This document shows positions 6,931-16,190 of a DNA stretch of 43,461 nt, one piece after another; positions within the stretch are counted from its first letter, which is position 1; each line of letters opens with the position of its first letter. The translations under genes and the position numbers were made by a program. The notes beneath the pieces were generated by a model. The model saw only the letters and a list, made by a program, of their open reading frames with translations, ran no database searches and was not told where the DNA came from. The stretch is from a virus. The stretch covers positions 1 to 43,461 of IMG/VR virus record IMGVR_UViG_3300042691_001387, one strand, 5' to 3'.

Positions 6931-7626
6931 ATGGCTACAGAGATTTATACAAAAGATAAAATACAATTAATTGATGGAACAGAAATAGAAATAGTTCCAT
7001 TAAAAATAAAATATCTTAGAGAGTTTATGTTGTTTTTTGAAGACATAGATTCTAAAAGAACAGATGAAGAAGCAGTTGATCATCTATTAAAATGTGCACA
7101 AATAGCCATGAAACAATACCGCCCAGAGTTGGCGGGTACACCAGAAGATGTTGCTGACAATATAGACATACATAATCTATATAAATTAATTGGTATTGCT
7201 GCTAATATTAAAGTAAATAAAAAATCTACAGAGCCAGTAAAAAATCAAGCACAAAAAAGTGGCAAGAAATGGTCTGAATTAGATTTAGCAACTTTAGAAT
7301 CAGAGGTATTTTTGCTGGGTATATGGAAAGATTATGAAGAATTAGAATCATCATTGTCTATGCCAGAATTAATGGCTACCCTGGAAAGCAAAAGAGAAGC
7401 AGATTATCAAGATAAAAAATTTGCAGCAGCAATGCAAGGCGTAGATCTTGACGCTCAGTCTGGCCAGTCTAGAGGACAAAAAGAGTGGGAAGACATGAAA
7501 GCCAGGGTATTTAGTAAAGGCAAAGCAACAGATAGTAAAGACATTCTAGCCCTACAAGGACAAACAGCAAAATCTCTTGGATTTGGAATTGGTATGGGCT
7601 TAGATTATGAAGATCTAACAAAATAG
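6931..7626 (+). CDS. Tail assembly chaperone, long form (gpGT-like)
   Basis: 231 aa. Residues ~9-95 match the next gene: both have LIDGTEIEI-x-PLKI near the start, then a helical region ending V-x-DNID...Y..I...A.I. Residues ~110-231 are an added helical segment (EVFLLGIWKDYEELESSLSM; FAAAMQGVDLDAQSGQ) of the kind found in the T part of tail assembly chaperones, which bind the tape measure while the tube is built. In most siphophages the long form is made by a -1 frameshift from the short gene; here it is an independent gene. It starts at a probably leaderless ATG. A slippery A AAA AAT lies at 7239-7245 near the domain junction. Confidence 0.8.
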   Translation: MATEIYTKDKIQLIDGTEIEIVPLKIKYLREFMLFFEDIDSKRTDEEAVDHLLKCAQIAMKQYRPELAGTPEDVADNIDIHNLYKLIGIAANIKVNKKSTEPVKNQAQKSGKKWSELDLATLESEVFLLGIWKDYEELESSLSMPELMATLESKREADYQDKKFAAAMQGVDLDAQSGQSRGQKEWEDMKARVFSKGKATDSKDILALQGQTAKSLGFGIGMGLDYEDLTK

Positions 7627-7643
7627 TAAAAATAGCCTTTTTG

Positions 7644-7652
7644 TGCTATAAT
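7644..7652 (+). promoter_or_regulatory. Extended -10 promoter of the short chaperone and tape measure
   Basis: TGCTATAAT, TG-extended perfect TATAAT, 26 bases before the GTG start at 7679. The leader of about 20 bases includes AGGAGG (7669-7674). No clear -35. Confidence 0.6.
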
Positions 7653-7678
7653 TAACATAACCTAAAATAGGAGGAAAA

Positions 7679-8002
7679 GTGGCAGTAACAACTCATGAAC
7701 CAAAGAAAATCAAACTTATTGATGGTACAGAAATTGAGATTAAGCCTTTAAAAATCTCACTTTTGAAGCCATTCACTAAGAAGTTTCAAGAGTTGGCAGC
7801 AGTGGCGGATGACAACGATAAGTCTATGGATATTCTCATTGACTGTGTGATGATTGCTTTCCAGCAATTTGCACCAGCATATGCAGAAGATCGTAAGAAG
7901 GTAGAGGACAATATTGATCTTCCTACCGTTTATCAAGTTATAGAAACAGCCTCTGGAATCCAACTTGCAGATGCATCAGACGTGCTCAGTGCAATGAAAT
8001 AA
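7679..8002 (+). CDS. Tail assembly chaperone, short form (gpG-like)
   Basis: 107 aa, GTG start 4 bases after AGGAGG. It is a paralogue of the N-terminal domain of the gene just upstream (shared LIDGTEIEI, PLKI, Q..P..A, V-x-DNID, Y..I). It ends at ...ADASDVLSAMK without the C-terminal extension. In tail assembly the short chaperone is normally in large excess over the long form; here its own promoter and strong ribosome site would deliver that excess. No -1 extension reading frame is evident at its 3' end, only 20 bases before the tape measure. Confidence 0.8.
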   Translation: MAVTTHEPKKIKLIDGTEIEIKPLKISLLKPFTKKFQELAAVADDNDKSMDILIDCVMIAFQQFAPAYAEDRKKVEDNIDLPTVYQVIETASGIQLADASDVLSAMK

Positions 8003-8022
8003 CAACTTAAGAAGGTGCTAAA

Positions 8023-11000
8023 TTGGCAGTAGATAATTATAACAGTAACATTAATGTTAATGTTAATACTGGCCAATCGCTTGCAGAACTTCGTCGTCTG
8101 CAAGCAGCACTTTCCGAATTCAATCAAGCAATAGTTCGTGGCAATCGTAATGCCGCAATAAGTCAAGAAGCAATTAACTCAAGGCTATTACAACAAGTCA
8201 ATGCTATTCAAGGTCTTTCAGCAGCGCAACGTAAAATTGCTGGTACCACTGATGCATTCACAACAGCCTTAGAGCGAAATAAACTTTCTCTACGTGAGTA
8301 CGCTAGATACTCTGCAGCAGGGTTACTAGAAGGAAATCTTGGAAGAACGCTAAGTAAGCGTGTAGGTTTAATTAGAAATGCTTTTGCTCAAGAAAGAACA
8401 ATTTTACGCAGAGCGTACGAAGATAGAGTAAAACTTCTACAGTCTCAGTGGATCAGACTAACAAAGCCTGGAATGGCTGGCGGTACAGAGGGCTTAAGAA
8501 TAACACCAACAACTCTTAAGTCGATGGATGATTTTGCAACAAAAACTCAATTAGCAGCACAAAGAATGCAGTTGCTAAATGCAACAATGCGACAGGGCGC
8601 AACACAACTTATTAACTGGGGTAAAAATACACAATGGGCTGGCCGTCAGTTGATGGTTGGTTTAACTATGCCATTAGTTATGCTTGGAGCCACCGCAGCA
8701 AAAACATTTAGAGAACTAGAAATGGAAACACTTCGTTTCCGTCGTGTATATGGAGATCTGTTTACAAGTCAAGAAGAGACAGATGCAGCAGTAAATAATA
8801 TTATGCGAATTGCCAAAGAGTTTGCAAAATTTGGCATTGCAGTAAAAGATACTATGAAGATGGCCGCAGATGCGGCAGCAGCAGGTTTTGGCGGAGCAGC
8901 GTTAGAAGCACAAGTAGTTCAGGCGAACAAACTTGCAGTTCTTGGACAAATTGAACAACAACAAGCGCTAGAAACTACAATATCATTACAAAATGCTTTT
9001 AGAATTTCTACTGAAGATTTAGCAGAAAGTATTGACTTCTTAAATGCTGTAGAAAACCAAACAGTTGTAGGTATTGAAGATTTAACAATTGCAATTCCAA
9101 AAGCAGCACCAGTAATAAGACAACTTGGTGGAGATGTTAAAGATCTTGCTTTCTTCCTAACTGCTATGAAAGAAGGCGGCATCAATGCATCAGAAGGTGC
9201 TAACGCATTAAAGTCTGGTCTTGCATCTCTTATTAATCCAACAGACAAAGCATCTGAAATGCTGGCAGATCTTGGTATTAATATAAAGGGAATTGTAGAG
9301 TCAAATGTTGGAAATCTAAGAGGAACTGTTATTGGCTTTGCACAAGCCCTAGATACTTTAGATCCGCTTAATCGTGCTCGTGCTATTGAACAACTATTTG
9401 GTAAGTTCCAGTTTGCTCGTCTTTCTACTTTGTTCCAAAATGTTGTTAGTGACGGAACGCAGGCTTCTAGAGTTCTAGATTTGATGGCTTCTAGTACAGA
9501 AGAACTTGCTATTTTGTCACAACGAGAATTAGGCAAAGTTGAAGAAGCAGTTGGCGTAAAATTCCAAAAAGCATTAGAAGATGTTAAGTTACAATTGCTT
9601 CCATTAGGAAAACTATTCTTAGAATCATTAATGCCAGTTCTCAAATTTGTTGGAAATATTATTGAAAGATTTAATGATTTAGGAGACGGAACAAAGAAGT
9701 TTATTCTTATATTTGCTGCTGGATTCCCTGCATTGCTTATGACTCTTGGTTTGTTTGGTAACCTTGTCGGTAACACAATTAAAGGTCTTTGGGGCCTTAA
9801 TATGATTTTGGCAAAAGCAAGAGGAACTTCAAATGTACTAGGCGCATCATTTAACTATATGACTGCAGCAGAAATTGAAAATGCATCTATGACTGCAGCA
9901 CTCAGCACGGGGCATAGTAAACTTATAGAAGTATTTAATGTTGAAGCAGCATCTGCAAGACAACTTGCTTTGGCATACGATCAAGCATCTGCAAGTGCGG
10001 CTCGCTTGGCTGCTATGAATCCAGGATTTTTTGTTGGAGGTAAGGCTGGAGCAGCGGGGGCAGCAAAGAAATTACCAAAGAAGTTTAATCGTGGAACAGA
10101 CTATGTAAGATATTATGCAAGTGGAACAGACTCAGTTCCAGCAATGCTAACTCCTGGAGAAGCAGTAATACCAGCAGAGTCAGCACAAAATCCAGCAAAT
10201 AAACCAGTAATACAAGCAATGATTGCTGGAAAAACAGCACAAGGTTTTGTTGAAGGCGTAGATGAAGTTAAATCTCAATCCGCTGGTTTAAGCAGAGCAC
10301 AACAACAACGAAATGCTGCTGCTAGATCATATCTTATTTTAACTGCTGAACAAGAGGCCGCAAGAGAAAGAAGATCTCAGGCTGCAAAACGTGGATGGGA
10401 AACAAGAAGGCTTAATGCTTTAAAGCAAGAAACTATAATAAAAGAACAAAATGTTGCAGAAGATAAAAAACTAGCACAAGAAAAGAAGAGACAAAAAGTT
10501 GGCAGAATTGCTGGCGGTGCAAGCGGTGTTCTTGGAGTTGCAGCAATGGGAGCATTTGCTACAGGTAATACTGGTGCTGGAGGAGCACTAATGGGTGCAT
10601 CCTTATTAGCAAACTTTATTCCAATGCTAATGAACCCATATGTCGCTGCTGGCGCTGCAGTGCTTGCTTTTGCTGGAACAATTTATGCGGGTAATAAAAT
10701 AATGGAGGCTAGAGCAAGAAAAGAAGAACAGTTTATAAGAAGCATTACTGCCAATACAGAACAAATGAAAAAAGTTTCTGAGATTACTGGCAAAGTTGGC
10801 GCTTCAGAATTAATGGCAACAAGAAGAAGCGGTGGAATACTAGGACAATATAATGAAGCAGGGCGTGTAGGAAGACAGTTTGGAAGCCAATTTTTATCAT
10901 CTGATATTGGTAAACAAATTAATAAAGCATTTATGACAAATAAAGACATATATGGAACAGAAAAAGCAGCAAAAGATTTTGCTTTACAATTAAGTTCATA

Positions 11001-14000
11001 TATTTCTGATGGAATTATGACAGCAGAACAAGCCAGAAGTGTTGCAGAGCAGATTTCTGTTAATCTTGGAGATGCTGGATTATATGCAAGAATTACTGGC
11101 GAATTAACTATGCTTGTTGGTCCTAATGGAGAAGATTTATTAAAAGAGCCACTAAATGCTAGACTTAATTTAATTCAGGAATCAGGAAGAACAGCACGTG
11201 AACTTCTTAAAGAAACTGATGTTGTGGGTGGTGGTCGCAAAACTCCAGCACAACTTGCGGGACTTGCTGGCACAAGCGCAGAATTTGCTCAGGCGCAGTT
11301 AGATGCTTTTACTATTTATTATGAAAAGCAAATAAAGGCTAAAAAAGATCAACTTGCTATGACTAAAGATAAAGAAGAGCAACTTAGAATACAAGAACAA
11401 ATAAATTTGTTAATTTCACAGCAGATTGCTGGAGAAAAAACTTTAACTGCAGAAGTTGCTAGAAGTCTTCAAATTTCATTAAAACAATTCAAAGAAATAC
11501 AAAATACAACTACAACATCTCTTTTTGGTGGAGATGCTGAAGAAGATGCATATTTTGATGCACTAAAAGGTAAAGTTAAAGACATTTTTAAAGGTACAGA
11601 TTTTGAAACTTCAGCAAATAGATTGCTTGAAACACTTTCAAAACTCAGTGATGAAAATATGTTTGCAAAAGACACGTTTAAGAAAGCAGGGTTTGAGTCT
11701 GCTGAAGCCGCCCAAGATTTTGAAGTTCAAATGCAGTTATTGCTTGCAAACAAACTGGCAAACCCAGATCAAATTGAATCAATTATTAGAATGTTTGGTG
11801 GTGCAGAAGGAGGTAATCTAGGAACTCTTAGTGCTGCACTAAAGGTGGCAGTTAAAACACAGGGTGCTGCAAAGACATTTGAATTGCAGTCCTTACTTGC
11901 TGGTATCGGATCTGGTAAAAAAGCAAAAGCATTAGCACAAGATATTTTCTTAAATGTTACTGCATTGCCTACAGAACAATTTGATCAAACATCAAAAGCA
12001 ATTGCTGTAATTAGTGAACTTAACGGCACTGAAATAAATATGAAGGTAATGCTTGAAGGCCTTGGAGAAGATGGTCTATTACAATTCTCTAGAGATTTAG
12101 CAGCAATAGAAAAAATTGACTTTTCTAAAGATCCTAAAGAAATATCTGTTGCTCTTAAAACTGCTGGCTTTCCAGAAGGTGGAGTAGACACTATTATTAA
12201 AAACTGGGAGTATTACAAAAAACTTCCAGCAGATGTTCGTAAAGAAGCAATACAAAAATATTTAACATTTTATCAGTTCAGAACAGACTTCCAAGATCCA
12301 GAAGCAAAAGCAGAATGGCTAAGTAGATATGCAAAGAAAAAGGCTATGGAGGCCTCTGCAGGAAAGAAATATAAAGAAGTTTATGACATTGTTTATAGTT
12401 TTTCAATGGAAGGTGCTAAGGGTAAAACTGATGAAGAATTAGCACAAATGGATGTTGAAACATTTTATGGCACTCCAACCACAACAGATATAGGAACACC
12501 TGGACCTGGCGACGGTGCAGAAAAGAAAAGGGCAGGAAGAGATACAGCGCTTGATGATCTTCTTAAAAAACTTAAGATGGTTCGTGATGCTGCTATTAAT
12601 GCAGAGGGTGGAGTAAAAGAACTCTTAAGAATTACAAGTGGTAAAGGTATAAATAAATTCTCTGGAGTAATGCAACAATTACAAGAAGGCGTTACTGCTA
12701 AAAATGCCAAAGGCAAGGTCATTGGTAAAGATATTAAAGCAAACAGAGGATTCCTAGATTTTGTTAGTGGTCTAGATAAGAAGACCATGGCTGAATATAT
12801 TACAGTAACTAAAAAAGGAAAGGTTGTACTAACTGAATTTGGAAAAGCAGCAAATGAGGCTTTTGCCGAATTGCCTATTGGAGAGTTTCAAGAGCAACAA
12901 AAACGTACTGCAGAAGGTGCTATTGCACAAAGACAAGCATTCTTAAAACTACGTGCCGCTGGAGTTGACTATGCACAAGCATTAAAAATGATTGAAGATG
13001 AGTCACTTGCAATTGCTATAGTAAATAAAGATATTAAGCCAGACGAACTTAAAGCAATGGCAGACGAAGCAGCCAGGGCAAAGAAAGAAGTAGAACTTCT
13101 TAATTTAGCACTAAGACAAACTGCTCAATCAACTAGAGATAAGACTGCAGAACTTCAAACAGCAATCGCAGCATTGGCTGGAGCAACTAGTGGACAACTT
13201 CAAAAAATACTATCAGAGCAACTTGGAATTAGTGTTGGAACATTTACTAAAGAGCAACTTGCTCAAATTGCAAATACTCCAGAATTAGCAAGAGCAATTA
13301 GCGACCTACTTTCTGGCTCAGTTCCATCAGAAGAAATAGCAAATAAGATTAAAGATATTTTTGATGCTCTTAATGGAACTACTCTTAATGCAAATTTACA
13401 ATTAGATATTGATATGAAGGTAGACCCTGTTGCCGCAATTCAAAAACAAATTGATGAAATTTCTTCAAGAGTAAATAAATATTTCCAACTAAGACGTTTA
13501 TTGGTTGAGCGTCAATTTAGATCAGAAAAGAGATCAGCAGAAAGTGCAGTTAAGGCTGCTGAAGATCGTGTTCGTGCTGAACAAGAAGTAGTTAATAAGA
13601 TTCAAAAGAGAATTGATTTAATTCAAGTTGAAATTGATAAAGCAAGACTTGCTATAGAATTACGTTTTGATGTTCCTTTAAAGCAAGCGCAAGATGCAGC
13701 AGAAGAACTTTCACGTACTATAGAAACTGGACTTTCAAGAGAAATTGAAAGGTTGCAAGAAGTATCAGATGACTTATCTCGTAGTATTGAAATAGAGTTT
13801 AATCGTCCTATTGAGGACTTACAGTCTCAGATAAATACTTTATCTCGTAGTATAGAGATGAATTTTGAACGACCAATTGCTGCTTTACAAGAAGAGTCTT
13901 CCGATCTTTCAAATGAATTAGAATTAATGGATAAAGTTATTGAGTCTATTAATGAAAAATATGATAAACAAGAAGCAGCACTACAAAACATTTCCGATAT

Positions 14001-15543
14001 TAATCAAGACATAGCAAGTCAAGAAAAAAATAGAATATCTCTTGCTGACGCTTTGACACAAGGCGATATATCTGCTGCTGCACAAATGGCACAAGAAATA
14101 CGATCACAGGCTGCACAAAAGGCTGCAAGCGCTGAGTCTGACAAGTTGCGGGTAGCAAGAGAAAATGAAATTGCTCGTGTTGTAGCAAGAAACGGTATGA
14201 CAAGAAAACAAATAGAAGATCGTCAATTTGCTATAGGACAATTAATATTTAATCTTGAAGAACAGAGAGAAATAGTAGACACAAGAATTCTTGCATTACA
14301 AGATAGAATTTATTTAACTGAGCAGGCAAGAGAAATAAAGAATAGAGAAATAAACTTACTTGCTGATCAAATTTATACATTGGGTGAACTTCGTGAGGCA
14401 CAACAGTTAAGACTAAGAGAAATTGAAGATAAGATTTATGAACTTGAAAAGGCTCGTAAGGTAGAACTTGATGCTATAGAAATAAAAGAGCGTGAAATTT
14501 TAACAATAAGGCTTAATGAACTCATTCCAGCACAAGAATTGCTTGATATAGAAAATAGCAAACTAGAAACAGCACGTCTTTCTTTAGAAAAGATAGAAGC
14601 AAGAGAAAAGGCCGCACTTGAAGGCTTACAGGCAGAAGAGGATGCATGGGCTGACGTAGAGTTAGCAATTCTTGATGCAGAACTTGCTGCTTTTAATTTT
14701 AATAAAGAATTAGAAAAAGCGATTAGTCTTGCAAAACAACTTGCTGCTGCAATGAAGGGTACATTTACTTCAACTACAGGAACACAGTATGCTGTAACTG
14801 GTAATAATGCCGATGCAGAAGCAAAGGCTAGGGCAGAAGCAGAAGCAAAGGCTAAGGCAGCAGCAGATGCCGCATTAGCAGCCGCAAATGCAGCCGCAGC
14901 AGATGCAGCCGCAGCCGCTGCAGAAGCAGAAGCCGCAGCAGCCGCAGCAGCAGCAGCCGCAGCAGCAGCAAATGCAGATGGATTTCTTAGTACAATAGCA
15001 TCATCTACTACTACTGAAGAAATAAATGCTGCAGTAGCAGCAGCAGTATCTGGTGGTGAGTCAGCATCTGATATTGCAAATTCAATGTTTACTGGGCTTA
15101 CTCTTCAGGGAATGGATCCATCTTTAGCAGCATCATCTGCTAGATATACTGGACAAGCAATTGCTTATCAACAAAAACTTGCTGCTTCATCTACTGGAGG
15201 CGGTGGAGGTGGTGGCGGCCGTTTTGACATGATGATGCTTTCTAAGGGTGGATATATCAAACCAAAATATATGGCTAATGGAGGATTTGCAAGGGGTAGC
15301 GATAAAATACCAGCAATGTTATCACCTGGTGAGTTTGTAATGAGTAGATATGCTGTAAAAGAATTTGGCTTAGATAATATGAAATCTATAAACAATGGAA
15401 CATATAATGGCGAGTCAGTGTATAATTATAGTATTAGCGTAAATGTTAAGTCTGGAGCAAATCCTGATGAGATTGCAAGATCAGTTATGACTCAGATTAA
15501 ACAAATAGATTCACAGAGAATTAGGACACAAAGGGTTTCATAA
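8023..15543 (+). CDS. Tail tape measure protein
   Basis: 2506 aa, TTG start behind GAAGG (8011-8015). It sets tail length and is ejected with DNA. Residues ~190-500 are the conserved tape measure core (LTMPLVMLGATAAKTFRELE; AIEQLFGKFQFARLSTLFQN). Residues ~827-887 are a hydrophobic Gly/Ala-rich block able to insert in membrane. Residues 1874-1961 hold four 22-aa repeats and 2082-2165 four 21-aa repeats, all coiled-coil-like; residues ~2263-2319 are almost pure Ala/Glu/Lys/Asp. The motif (S)GTDSVPAMLTPGE occurs at ~700, and a second copy, GSDKIPAMLSPGE, near the C-terminus at 2425; the latter is the usual place. A Gly8 run precedes the C-terminal copy. At roughly 1.5 angstrom per residue the tail would be very long (~370 nm). 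Confidence 0.95.
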   Translation: MAVDNYNSNINVNVNTGQSLAELRRLQAALSEFNQAIVRGNRNAAISQEAINSRLLQQVNAIQGLSAAQRKIAGTTDAFTTALERNKLSLREYARYSAAGLLEGNLGRTLSKRVGLIRNAFAQERTILRRAYEDRVKLLQSQWIRLTKPGMAGGTEGLRITPTTLKSMDDFATKTQLAAQRMQLLNATMRQGATQLINWGKNTQWAGRQLMVGLTMPLVMLGATAAKTFRELEMETLRFRRVYGDLFTSQEETDAAVNNIMRIAKEFAKFGIAVKDTMKMAADAAAAGFGGAALEAQVVQANKLAVLGQIEQQQALETTISLQNAFRISTEDLAESIDFLNAVENQTVVGIEDLTIAIPKAAPVIRQLGGDVKDLAFFLTAMKEGGINASEGANALKSGLASLINPTDKASEMLADLGINIKGIVESNVGNLRGTVIGFAQALDTLDPLNRARAIEQLFGKFQFARLSTLFQNVVSDGTQASRVLDLMASSTEELAILSQRELGKVEEAVGVKFQKALEDVKLQLLPLGKLFLESLMPVLKFVGNIIERFNDLGDGTKKFILIFAAGFPALLMTLGLFGNLVGNTIKGLWGLNMILAKARGTSNVLGASFNYMTAAEIENASMTAALSTGHSKLIEVFNVEAASARQLALAYDQASASAARLAAMNPGFFVGGKAGAAGAAKKLPKKFNRGTDYVRYYASGTDSVPAMLTPGEAVIPAESAQNPANKPVIQAMIAGKTAQGFVEGVDEVKSQSAGLSRAQQQRNAAARSYLILTAEQEAARERRSQAAKRGWETRRLNALKQETIIKEQNVAEDKKLAQEKKRQKVGRIAGGASGVLGVAAMGAFATGNTGAGGALMGASLLANFIPMLMNPYVAAGAAVLAFAGTIYAGNKIMEARARKEEQFIRSITANTEQMKKVSEITGKVGASELMATRRSGGILGQYNEAGRVGRQFGSQFLSSDIGKQINKAFMTNKDIYGTEKAAKDFALQLSSYISDGIMTAEQARSVAEQISVNLGDAGLYARITGELTMLVGPNGEDLLKEPLNARLNLIQESGRTARELLKETDVVGGGRKTPAQLAGLAGTSAEFAQAQLDAFTIYYEKQIKAKKDQLAMTKDKEEQLRIQEQINLLISQQIAGEKTLTAEVARSLQISLKQFKEIQNTTTTSLFGGDAEEDAYFDALKGKVKDIFKGTDFETSANRLLETLSKLSDENMFAKDTFKKAGFESAEAAQDFEVQMQLLLANKLANPDQIESIIRMFGGAEGGNLGTLSAALKVAVKTQGAAKTFELQSLLAGIGSGKKAKALAQDIFLNVTALPTEQFDQTSKAIAVISELNGTEINMKVMLEGLGEDGLLQFSRDLAAIEKIDFSKDPKEISVALKTAGFPEGGVDTIIKNWEYYKKLPADVRKEAIQKYLTFYQFRTDFQDPEAKAEWLSRYAKKKAMEASAGKKYKEVYDIVYSFSMEGAKGKTDEELAQMDVETFYGTPTTTDIGTPGPGDGAEKKRAGRDTALDDLLKKLKMVRDAAINAEGGVKELLRITSGKGINKFSGVMQQLQEGVTAKNAKGKVIGKDIKANRGFLDFVSGLDKKTMAEYITVTKKGKVVLTEFGKAANEAFAELPIGEFQEQQKRTAEGAIAQRQAFLKLRAAGVDYAQALKMIEDESLAIAIVNKDIKPDELKAMADEAARAKKEVELLNLALRQTAQSTRDKTAELQTAIAALAGATSGQLQKILSEQLGISVGTFTKEQLAQIANTPELARAISDLLSGSVPSEEIANKIKDIFDALNGTTLNANLQLDIDMKVDPVAAIQKQIDEISSRVNKYFQLRRLLVERQFRSEKRSAESAVKAAEDRVRAEQEVVNKIQKRIDLIQVEIDKARLAIELRFDVPLKQAQDAAEELSRTIETGLSREIERLQEVSDDLSRSIEIEFNRPIEDLQSQINTLSRSIEMNFERPIAALQEESSDLSNELELMDKVIESINEKYDKQEAALQNISDINQDIASQEKNRISLADALTQGDISAAAQMAQEIRSQAAQKAASAESDKLRVARENEIARVVARNGMTRKQIEDRQFAIGQLIFNLEEQREIVDTRILALQDRIYLTEQAREIKNREINLLADQIYTLGELREAQQLRLREIEDKIYELEKARKVELDAIEIKEREILTIRLNELIPAQELLDIENSKLETARLSLEKIEAREKAALEGLQAEEDAWADVELAILDAELAAFNFNKELEKAISLAKQLAAAMKGTFTSTTGTQYAVTGNNADAEAKARAEAEAKAKAAADAALAAANAAAADAAAAAAEAEAAAAAAAAAAAAANADGFLSTIASSTTTEEINAAVAAAVSGGESASDIANSMFTGLTLQGMDPSLAASSARYTGQAIAYQQKLAASSTGGGGGGGGRFDMMMLSKGGYIKPKYMANGGFARGSDKIPAMLSPGEFVMSRYAVKEFGLDNMKSINNGTYNGESVYNYSISVNVKSGANPDEIARSVMTQIKQIDSQRIRTQRVS
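13642..13905 (+). repeat. Four tandem 22-residue repeats in the tape measure
   Basis: Residues 1874-1895, 1896-1917, 1918-1939 and 1940-1961 align on the pattern LSRSIExxFxRPIExLQ plus about five variable residues. Repeats 3 and 4 are the closest at both DNA and protein level (TTATCTCGTAGTAT shared). The 66-base period keeps the frame. Such units are the ruler part of tape measures and can change in number with tail length. Confidence 0.85.
14266..14517 (+). repeat. Four tandem 21-residue repeats in the tape measure
   Basis: Residues 2082-2102, 2103-2123, 2124-2144 and 2145-2165 fit the pattern REIxxxRxxxLxDxIYxLxxA. The period (21) is one residue shorter than that of the upstream repeat block, so the two arrays are distinct. 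DNA identity between copies is low, pointing to an old expansion. Confidence 0.8.
14809..14979 (+). repeat. GCN-rich low-complexity stretch (poly-alanine)
   Basis: Tandem GCA/GCC/GCT codons with GAA and AAG interspersed encode an Ala/Glu/Lys helix, then a run of 13 alanines. It is a likely hot spot for length change by replication slippage. Confidence 0.85.
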
Positions 15544-16190
15544 TGGCTACCTCCGCATATATGACAGGTCGCAGACGCTATGAGCGTCCAGAGGCTGTGT
15601 TATGGTCAAATAATTCTGGTACTCTAACTGGCGGAGTATATGTGCCAAATGGATATGAGGTTGGAGCAGTAGTTCCAGGTGGAACGGATGCAGACCTTAT
15701 TGATCAATTTTTAATTCTATCTGACAATAATCGTGGAGAAATATCTTTTAATCAACAAAGAATTGAAAAGCGTGAGCGTACTATTAATGGTCGTATGCGT
15801 TCATATCATATAGCAGATAAACTTAGTATTAGCATGTCTTGGAATATGCTTCCATCCCGTGCATATTTTGAGGTAGCAGATTTTGATTCCACTGGTACCT
15901 CGCCATATAAAAATACAAGCGGAGAGTTTACAAGCGATGGCGGCGCTGGCGGGGTAGCAATATTAGACTGGTATCAGTCCCATCCTGGCCCATTCTGGAT
16001 GTATCTAGCATATGATAAATATAGTAACTTTAAAACAGGTGGAGAAATAACAGATGCTTCATTTGGACACTTAGCACAATATAACCAGATCATTCAGGTT
16101 TATTTTGCAGACTTTAATTATTCTGTTGTAAAACGTGGTGGTAGCACATACGATTTCTGGAATATAAATCTAACCCTTGAAGAGGTCTAA
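15543..16190 (+). CDS. Distal tail protein candidate
   Basis: 215 aa, start overlapping the tape measure stop (TAATG). The gene immediately after the tape measure in siphophages is usually the distal tail (Dit) protein that joins tube and tail tip. The protein is beta-rich with many aromatic residues (GPFWMYLAYDKYSNF; YDFWNINLTLEEV), compatible with a Dit-like fold, but no diagnostic motif was recognised. It is coupled to the hub gene, which starts one base after its stop. Confidence 0.55.
   Translation: MATSAYMTGRRRYERPEAVLWSNNSGTLTGGVYVPNGYEVGAVVPGGTDADLIDQFLILSDNNRGEISFNQQRIEKRERTINGRMRSYHIADKLSISMSWNMLPSRAYFEVADFDSTGTSPYKNTSGEFTSDGGAGGVAILDWYQSHPGPFWMYLAYDKYSNFKTGGEITDASFGHLAQYNQIIQVYFADFNYSVVKRGGSTYDFWNINLTLEEV

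Noticed and set aside
8919-9776. Long open frame on the - strand (285 codons) inside the tape measure
   Set aside because: Opposite to a conserved tape measure core, no ribosome site or protein-like motif; an effect of codon bias in the + strand gene.
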